DNA of 64,000 bases, taken from the NCBI GenBank assembly GCA_963726375.1, contig CAVSCE010000009.1:248001-312000 (forward strand), written 5' to 3'. Positions 58,079 to 64,000 of the stretch are shown piece after piece. The stretch is from UTCFX2 sp963726375. GTDB lineage: Bacteria > Chloroflexota > Anaerolineae > Anaerolineales > UBA4823. A program made the position numbers and the translations under genes. Below the pieces are notes generated by a model. The model made no database searches and was not told the origin of the DNA. It saw nothing but the letters and a program-made list of their open reading frames with translations. How positions within the stretch are numbered: the stretch's first letter is position 1; the number at the start of each line of letters is the position of its first letter.

Positions 58079-58516
58079 ATAGTTCTCAAATATATTTTAG
58101 AGCATTTTGGTATTATTATCTGAGACGGAACAATCATTGAAAAACAACAATATTTTGAGCGAATTTATTGAAAAATGTATTATTAGTGGAAAATGTAAAA
58201 TTCAAATCCGGTATGAGGACTGTTGGTCCCGATGACCGTTTTAAGATTTTTGCAGTTATCACACAACAGTACCCTTAAGAATTCAGGAGGAGATTTCTCA
58301 CTTAGAGAAATGGCGCTTAGAGGTTTGATTCGGTTTACATAGAGAATTAGGTCATTTTTTAGCATAAAGGAAAACTAGAGAGGAGGTTATGAACAGAAAC
58401 CAGATTTTCGGATGAAAAATTTTCTGGCTATTGAAAGAATAATGACACAAATTGAAGCAAGGATAAAAGAAATCCAAATCACACATTCCATTCCAGCAGA
58501 ACTGGAGGAGGAAAAG
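58079..58516. other. AT-rich region upstream of the BMP transporter operon
   Basis: There is no supported gene in ~440 bases. A strong ribosome-binding-like GAGGAGG sits at 58380-58386, before an 8-codon mini-ORF (ATG 58389, TGA 58413-58415). That mini-ORF overlaps the in-frame upstream extension (ATG 58412) of the binding-protein gene. This could be a leader peptide or just chance. The likely promoter lies in the AT-rich 58080-58200 part; I see no clear -35/-10 pair. Confidence 0.4.
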
Positions 58517-60539
58517 ATGCAAAGTCGCTACTATAGTATTTTCCGGATGTTCAGCCTGGTGATGATTTTTGTGCTGCTGTTCACCGGATGCGCCCAACCT
58601 GCTGCCGCGCCGACCAAGGCGCCCGCTGCAACCGAGGCTCCTGCCAAAACGGAAGCACCAGCAGCAACGGAAGCTCCTGCTGCGCCGGAAGCGAAAATGA
58701 AAGTTGCTCTGCTTCTGCCGGGTTCGATCGGCGATGCAGGCTGGAACGCCAACGCATATAAGGGCCTGCAGGAAATTCAGGCTCAGGGATACGAAACAGC
58801 TTATACAGAGAGCGTTCCGATCGCAGACATCGAAGCCGGCTTCCGCGGTTACGCCGAGCAGGGCTACAACCTGATCATTGGTCACGGCTTTGAGTTCGGC
58901 GAGCCGGCGCTGAAGGTGGCTCCTGATTTTCCGGAGACATATTTCCATGTCAGCGGCAAAGCGCCGCCGGATGTGACGATCCCGAAGAACCTGGGCTTCC
59001 TGGATCAGCAGGAATACCAGGGCGCGTATCTTTCCGGGATGACCGCTGGATTGATGACCAAAAGCGGCAAGATCGGCTACGTGGGTGGGATGGAAATCCC
59101 GCCGCAGTTAGCCAACCTGGCTGCATACACCAAGGGTGCTCAATCTGTAAAACCGGACGTTCAAATCCTGGGTGTGCTGACAGGCACGTTTGAAGATCCA
59201 GAAAAAGGCCGCGAGGCCGCGCTGGCCCAGATTTCAAACGGAGCGGATGTCATCATGCAGACGGCTGACTCGACCGGCATGGGCGCTGATCCAGGTTGCT
59301 AAGGAGAAAGGCGTTCCAATCATCGGTTACGGTGGCGACCAGAGTGAGATTGCCCCGGACCTGTTCCTGACCAGCCTGATGGTCGACAATCCGAAAGCGA
59401 TTGCACTTCAGGTCCAGCGCATCGAAGAAGGGACCTTCGGCGGGTCGGTTTGGGTCGCAGGGATCAAAGAAAAAATCATCGATATCGCCCCATTCGGCTC
59501 GATGGTGCCCCAGACGGTCGTTGATCAGGTGATCGCGAAGCGTGATGAGATCGTCAGCGGTGAATTTGTGGTACCCGAGATCTACGACCGCATCGATCAA
59601 GAAGCTACTGGCGCGCCTGAAACCAAGATGAGCGTCGCACTGCTGCTGCCGGGTTCGATTGGCGATGCAGGCTGGAACGCCAACGCCTACAAAGGCTTAC
59701 AGGAAATTCAGGCTCAGGGCTACGAAACAGCCTACACCGAGAGCGTGCCGGTTCCGGATATCGAAGCCGGCTTCCGGGGATACGCCGAGCAGGGCTTTGG
59801 GCTGATCATCGGTCACGGATTTGAGTTCGGCGAGCCGGCTCTGAAAGTGGCCCCGGATTTCCCGAATAATTACTTCCACGTCAGCGGAAAAGCACCGCCA
59901 GACGTGACAGATTCCGAAGAACCTGGGCTTCGTGGATCAGCAGGAATTCCAGGGGGCATATCTGGCCGGTATGACCGCCGGATTGATGACGAAGAGCAAT
60001 AAGATCGGCTACGTCGGTGGGATGGAGATTCCTGCCTCAGATCGCCGAACCTGGCAGCCTACACCAAGGGCGCTCAATCTGTGAACCCGGATGTGACCAT
60101 TCTGGGTGTTCTCACGGGTACTTTTGAAGACCCGGAAAAAGGCCGCGAGGCTGCGTTGGCGCAGATTGCGAATGGTGCTGACGTCATCATGCAGACTGCG
60201 GATTCGACCGGCATGGGCGCGATCCAGGTTGCTAAGGAGAAAGGCGTTTACATCATCGGATACGGCGGCGATCAGAGTGAAATCGCCCCTGAACTGTTCC
60301 TGACCAGCCTGGTGGTGGATAATCCGAAGACGATTGCCCTGCAGGTCCAGCGCATCGAAGACGGCACCTTCGGCGGCTCAGCATGGGTCGCAGGTATCAA
60401 GGAAGGCATCATCGACATCGCCCCGTTCGGCGCCATGGTGCCGCAGGAGGTGATTGACCAGGTGCTTGCCATGCGCGACAAGATCATCAGCGGCGAGTTT
60501 ACCGTACCAGAGATTTACGAACGCATCGACCAGCAGTAG
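58517..60539 (+). CDS. BMP-family binding lipoprotein with two tandem binding domains (frameshifted)
   Basis: About 670 residues. ATG 58517 follows GGAGGAGG. The lipobox is FVLLFTGC (Cys about residue 24), then a TEAPA-type linker. Two near-identical BMP/PnrA-type domains follow, each beginning VALLLPGSIGDAGWNANAYK, with IIGHGFEFGEPALKVAPDFP, GYVGGMEIP, GVLTGTFEDPEKGREAALAQ, VIMQTADSTGMGA and IIGYGGDQSEIAP. The junction (PEIYDRIDQ-EATGAPETK-MSVALLL) lies in one open frame, so the duplication is within one chain. Frame changes near 59285, 59907 and 60035-60050. It is the substrate receptor for the ATPase and permeases downstream (nucleoside or similar). Confidence 0.85.
58697..59600 (+). repeat. 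Binding-domain copy 1 of the tandem BMP protein
   Basis: About 904 bases, matching 59628-60536 along its whole length at DNA and protein level. Many synonymous differences separate the copies, which argues for an old genuine duplication rather than an assembly stutter. Confidence 0.85.
59628..60536 (+). repeat. Binding-domain copy 2 of the tandem BMP protein
   Basis: Second copy of the duplicated domain, lacking its own signal peptide, ribosome-binding site or start. Differences include VPVPDIEAG against VPIADIEAG and NPDVTILG against KPDVQILG in copy 1. Confidence 0.85.
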
Positions 60540-60553
60540 TCAAGTTTGAAGTT

Positions 60554-60600
60554 TCCTGGTGTTCTTTGGATCATCGATCCATGGAACACCAGGATTTTAT
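60554..60600 (+). terminator. Long hairpin with T-tail between binding-protein and ATPase genes
   Basis: TCCTGGTGTTC (60554-60564) pairs with GAACACCAGGA (60584-60594). The stem continues through TGGATC-atc-GATCCA and is followed by TTTTAT. It is a strong intrinsic terminator 15 bases after the stop. In transport operons such partial terminators raise the binding protein relative to the membrane parts. Confidence 0.85.
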
Positions 60601-60625
60601 AAAAATCTATACTTATCAGCCCTTT

Positions 60626-60653
60626 CCCTGAGGGTCAATTTGATCCTCAGGGG
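60626..60653 (+). terminator. Second hairpin before the ATPase gene
   Basis: CCCTGAGG (60626-60633) pairs with CCTCAGGG (60645-60652) and continues inward (G-T, TCA/TGA) to a 12-bp stem with a 3-base loop. It is followed after some bases by TTAGTTTTTA. Read with the upstream hairpin it suggests attenuation or mRNA 3'-end protection. Confidence 0.6.
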
Positions 60654-60683
60654 TTTACGATTAGTTTTTAAAAGGAGCTGCAC

Positions 60684-62198
60684 TTGGCGCCTATTCTAGA
60701 AATCAAAGGTATCACAAAGCATTTCCCAGGTGTGCTTGCCAACGACCATATCGACCTGGAGATCGAACAGGGTGAGATTCACGCCCTGCTCGGTGAGAAT
60801 GGTGCGGGTAAGACTACCTTGATGAACATCTTGTATGGGCTTTACCAGCCGCAGGAGGGAGAAATTATTTTCCAGGGGGAGAAGGTAAAATTCAATTCTC
60901 CACTGGAAGCGATCCGCCTTGGGATTGGTATGGTCCACCAGCATTTTATGCTCATCCCGGTCTTCACCGTGACAGAAAATGTCGTGCTGGGCAGTACCCA
61001 GGAAAAAGGGATAGCTTTCAAACCCGAAGAGGAAGAGCCAAGAATCAAGGAATTGTGCACAAAGCTAGGATTGGACATCGATCCCGGGGCGGTAATCTGG
61101 CAGCTTCCGGTAGGAATGCAGCAGCGGGTCGAGATTTTAAAGGCTGTCTACCGCGGGGCAAAGTTGCTGATCCTTGACGAACCGACCGCGGTGCTGACTC
61201 CTCAGGAGAGCAGCGATTTATTTGTCATCCTGCGCTCGCTCGTCGCTCACGGGACCACGATCATATTCATCAGCCATAAGCTGAATGAAGTGATGGCAAT
61301 CAGCGACCGGGTAACTGTGCTGCGCAACGGACGTCTTGTTAAGACTGTCAGCACAAGCGAAACTAATCCAAACGAGCTGGCGGACATGATGGTCGGACGA
61401 AAAGTTGTCCTCCAGATAGAACGGGAAGAAATCGAGTGCGGTGAACCTGAGCTGATCCTGGAAAATATCTGGGCAAAAAATGATCGCGGCCTGGACGCAC
61501 TGCGCGGGGTCTCGCTCAATGTGTGCAAAGGCGAAATCGTCGGATTGGCTGGTGTGGATGGGAACGGCCAGAGTGAGATTGCTGAGCTGCTGAGCGGGCT
61601 GCGTAAATCGACCAACGGGACGATATGGCTTGAGGGAAAAGATATCACAAACGGAGATCCTTCAGCGTTCATCAGCCTTGGAATTGCCTGCATCCCTCAG
61701 GATAGGAAGCGCTCAGGATCGATTGGTGATTTTTCACTGGGTGAGAATATGATCCTCAGAGTGCACAAGCAGCCGCCATTTTCGTCCCTTGGATTTATGC
61801 GCTGGGATACCATTTACAAAACCGCAGACAGGCTGATAAAGGAATTTGACGTGCGGACGCCGAATTCAAAAGTAAAAGCCAAAGCGCTTTCAGGTGGTAA
61901 TCTGCAGAAGATGATTTTTGGAAGGGAAGTCTCGCGGCCGCACCGGGTTTTGATTGCAGTCCAACCCACCCGAGGATTGGATGTGGCTGCGACTGAATCA
62001 GTTTACCATTATCTCTTAAACGAGCGTGCAAAAGGTTCCGCGATCCTATTAATTTCGACCGAATTGGATGAAATCTTTACCTTAAGCGACACCATTGCGG
62101 TGATCTTTGAAGGCAAAATTGTTGGAGAATTTTCAGCCCAGGATGCGCGGATCGACCAGATCGGCCTGCTGATGGCGGGAGTTGAGTTGAGACAATGA
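60684..62198 (+). CDS. ABC importer ATPase with two ATP domains (YufO/RbsA-like)
   Basis: 504 residues from TTG 60684, supported by AAAGGAG (60671-60677). First domain: Walker A GENGAGKTTLMNILYG, Q-loop MVHQHFMLIPVFTVTEN, signature LPVGMQQRVEIL, Walker B LLILDEPTAVLTP. Second domain: degenerate Walker A GVDGNGQSEIAEL, signature LSGGNLQKMIFGRE. This double-domain layout is that of BMP-associated nucleoside importers and sugar importers of the RbsA group. It energises the two permeases downstream, the first of which overlaps it by 4 bases. Confidence 0.92.
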   Translation: MAPILEIKGITKHFPGVLANDHIDLEIEQGEIHALLGENGAGKTTLMNILYGLYQPQEGEIIFQGEKVKFNSPLEAIRLGIGMVHQHFMLIPVFTVTENVVLGSTQEKGIAFKPEEEEPRIKELCTKLGLDIDPGAVIWQLPVGMQQRVEILKAVYRGAKLLILDEPTAVLTPQESSDLFVILRSLVAHGTTIIFISHKLNEVMAISDRVTVLRNGRLVKTVSTSETNPNELADMMVGRKVVLQIEREEIECGEPELILENIWAKNDRGLDALRGVSLNVCKGEIVGLAGVDGNGQSEIAELLSGLRKSTNGTIWLEGKDITNGDPSAFISLGIACIPQDRKRSGSIGDFSLGENMILRVHKQPPFSSLGFMRWDTIYKTADRLIKEFDVRTPNSKVKAKALSGGNLQKMIFGREVSRPHRVLIAVQPTRGLDVAATESVYHYLLNERAKGSAILLISTELDEIFTLSDTIAVIFEGKIVGEFSAQDARIDQIGLLMAGVELRQ

Positions 62199-63328
62199 AG
62201 CCAATCATTCAAAAACGAGAACAACCCCACGGCGGGTGGATGAACCTGATTCTGATCCTTTTGTCCGTTTTGTTGGCCTTCTTGATCACAACGATCCTGA
62301 TCGCTATTGTAGGAAAACCACCCATCCTTGTTTTTCGGGAGCTTTTTATCGGCGCATTTGGGCGAACGAGTGGACTTGTAGAAACAGTTGTAAAAGGCAC
62401 GCCGCTGCTGTTCGCTGGCTTGGGTATGGTCATCGCTTTCAAAGCGAAGGTCTGGAACGTCGGTGGTGAAGGGCAGATCTATATGGGCGCCCTGGGAGCT
62501 GTTTGGGTAGGAATAAACGTCCACGGTTTGCCAATCTGGGCTCACATTACTCTGTGCATGCTCGCCGGAGGCATCTTCGGCAGCCTTTGGGCGCTGATCC
62601 CAGCGCTGCTGAAAGTCTATCTTAAAGTAAACGAAGTCATCACCTGTTTGATGCTGAATTACATTTCAATCCTTTTCATAAGCTGGTTGGTCCATGGCCC
62701 GATGGAAGAAGTCGGTGGATTCATGCCGCAGACGCCGCGCATTGCGGAAACTGCAATCCTGCCGCTCCTTTTTCCTCCAGCACGGCTTCACGCTGGTGCG
62801 ATTATCGCCATCGTCACGGCTTTTGTTGTTTTTATACTGATTTATCATACGACGGTTGGCTACAATATCCGGGCGGTTGGTGCCAATCCAAACGCGGCTG
62901 AATACGGCGGCATCAAAGTGGGGCGTACGATTCTTCTGGTGATGATCCTGAGCGGCTTTCTGACCGGTTTGGCGGGTGCAAACGAAGTCCTGGGTTTTCA
63001 TTACCGTCTTCTGGACGGAATCTCACCAAGCTATGGTTTCACGGCAATGGTTGTAGCGTTGTTGGGAAAGCTGAATCCGATCGCGGTGATTTTCTCGTCC
63101 TATCTTTTTGCCAGCCTGACGGTTGGATCGGCTCAAATGCAGCGGGTGACCCAGGTTCCGATTGCGCTTTCGCAGGTGCTGCAAGGACTGGTCGTCCTTT
63201 GCATCTTGGGGACGGAGTTCCTGCTTGATTACGATTTCGTGCCTTTTATACGGCTGAAGGAAAAATGGCGAAAAGCTGAAGGAACTGGCCAATCACAACC
63301 GCCGCTGCCTGCGACAAAGGAGAGTTGA
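62195..63328 (+). CDS. ABC importer permease 1 (YufP-like)
   Basis: 377 residues; ATG 62195 overlaps the ATPase stop (ATGA). About eight to ten membrane helices: NLILILLSVLLAFLITTILI, GTPLLFAGLGMVIAFKAKVWNVGGEGQ, VNEVITCLMLNYISIL, YNIRAVGANPNAAEYGGI, GFTAMVVALLGKLNPIAVI. These are typical BPD_transp_2 (branched-chain/ribose/nucleoside) permease segments with the VWNVGGEGQ coupling region. Forms the channel with the next gene. Confidence 0.9.
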   Translation: MKPIIQKREQPHGGWMNLILILLSVLLAFLITTILIAIVGKPPILVFRELFIGAFGRTSGLVETVVKGTPLLFAGLGMVIAFKAKVWNVGGEGQIYMGALGAVWVGINVHGLPIWAHITLCMLAGGIFGSLWALIPALLKVYLKVNEVITCLMLNYISILFISWLVHGPMEEVGGFMPQTPRIAETAILPLLFPPARLHAGAIIAIVTAFVVFILIYHTTVGYNIRAVGANPNAAEYGGIKVGRTILLVMILSGFLTGLAGANEVLGFHYRLLDGISPSYGFTAMVVALLGKLNPIAVIFSSYLFASLTVGSAQMQRVTQVPIALSQVLQGLVVLCILGTEFLLDYDFVPFIRLKEKWRKAEGTGQSQPPLPATKES

Positions 63329-63330
63329 GC

Positions 63331-64000
63331 ATGGTATTGGAACGAGTTCTTAGCGCAGTTTTTTTGATCAACCTGTTTGCTTCCACAATTCGGATCGCCA
63401 CACCTATCCTGCTGCCGGCTTTGGGAGAAATATTCGCAGAAAAATCAGGAATACTGAATATCGGTTTGGAAGCCCAGATGCTCGCTGGCGCGCTGACCGG
63501 CTTTATCGCTGCATATTATTTGGGTAACAGCTGGTTGGGATTGGCTGTCGGTATACTGGGTGGTGTATTGATCAGCCTGCTTTTCGCATTCATGACCATA
63601 AACCTTCACGCTGACCAGGTAGTTGTTGGGATCACGTTGAACATTTTCGCCCTGGGATTAACGACATTTATTTATCGAGTTTTCTTTGGCGTCTCGATCA
63701 TCCCGCCTTCGGTCGAGCCGATGGCTGAGGTCCAGATCCCTGTCCTAAGCTCTCTGCCGGTGCTGGGTCCGATCTTTTTCCAGCAAAAACCGATTGTTTA
63801 TTTGGCGTTTCTGCTTGTCCCGATCGCAAGCTATGCGCTTTATCGGACGATGTGGGGTTTGAATTTGCGCTCAGTCGGTGAGTATCCGTTGGCGTCTGAG
63901 ACGATGGGGATCAACGTCATACGGACTCGCTATGTTGGAGTGATCCTCAGCGGCGTTGGAGCAGGACTGGGCGGGGCGTTCCTGGCGATCGCGCAGCTGG
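63331..64000 (+). CDS. ABC importer permease 2 (YufQ-like), 3' partial
   Basis: Starts ATG 63331, two bases after the previous stop, and is open to the right edge (about 223 residues seen). TPILLPALGEIFAEKSGILNIGLEAQMLAGAL, VVVGITLNIFALGLTTFIYR, LNLRSVGEYPLASETMGINV and GVILSGVGAGLGGAFLA are the conserved segments of the second BPD_transp_2 permease in nucleoside-type importers. The C-terminus lies outside the window. Confidence 0.9.
   Translation, partial: MVLERVLSAVFLINLFASTIRIATPILLPALGEIFAEKSGILNIGLEAQMLAGALTGFIAAYYLGNSWLGLAVGILGGVLISLLFAFMTINLHADQVVVGITLNIFALGLTTFIYRVFFGVSIIPPSVEPMAEVQIPVLSSLPVLGPIFFQQKPIVYLAFLLVPIASYALYRTMWGLNLRSVGEYPLASETMGINVIRTRYVGVILSGVGAGLGGAFLAIAQL

Overview
The window looks like part of a Chloroflexota chromosome, most likely class Anaerolineae (inference, not a database result). 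The reasons are secreted proteins with Thr/Pro/Ala-rich linkers, an NBR1-type Ig lipoprotein, a membrane Ser/Thr kinase with an SH3b ectodomain, a C-terminal YLPLVLK tail on a giant secreted protein, and a full set of Bacteria-type housekeeping genes (recA, ligA, pst/pho). No tRNA, rRNA or CRISPR array was seen. About twenty genes carry one to five frame changes, while others (recA, ligA, phoR, most pst genes, the molybdoenzyme) are clean. I read most of these as base-level assembly errors and give such genes as one full span.

Layout. 2-3840: end of a large secreted repeat protein, followed by a 0.5 kb AT-rich gap. 4336-17461: one long plus-strand cluster holding a DJ-1-like protein, a benzoylformate-decarboxylase-like ThDP enzyme, ten ORFs with about fourteen SnoaL/NTF2-like domains (one fused to an FHA domain), a tautomerase, a cupin, a GMC oxidoreductase, a second DJ-1/PfpI protein and a glyoxalase-fold protein. 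17510-24720: the same strand continues with an AGE-type (alpha/alpha)6 protein, a STAS protein, a GlgX-type debranching enzyme, a second STAS protein, an RsbW-like anti-sigma kinase and a cNMP-GAF-SpoIIE phosphatase, i.e. a partner-switching module interleaved with carbohydrate enzymes. A convergent membrane Ser/Thr kinase (24603-26944, minus) closes this block. 27344-36122: a heterodimeric ABC exporter, a membrane-anchored TolB-like propeller, an M23 lipoprotein, recA with an SOS-like promoter, and an Ig-like lipoprotein.

36216-49555: a phosphate island on the minus strand, pstS2-C2-A2-B2-phoB-phoR-chrA followed by pstS1-C1-A1-B1-phoU, with six 11-bp direct repeats (Pho box) in front of pstS1 and a third, divergent pstB. 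49582-51962: a glutaredoxin-like protein and ligA.

52030-58078: a transhydroxylase-like molybdopterin enzyme (two subunits), a divergent amidohydrolase, an ABC ATPase remnant and a methyltetrahydrofolate:corrinoid-type methyltransferase. This set is consistent with anaerobic use of (methoxy)phenolics. 58517-64000: a BMP-family ABC importer whose binding protein contains two tandem binding domains in one chain, followed by ATPase and two permeases, the last running off the right edge.

The best candidate for an undescribed system is 4336-24720: a SnoaL-domain array with an FHA-SnoaL-SnoaL fusion, next to a Ser/Thr kinase and a STAS/RsbW/SpoIIE switch that could place the enzymes under phospho-control.
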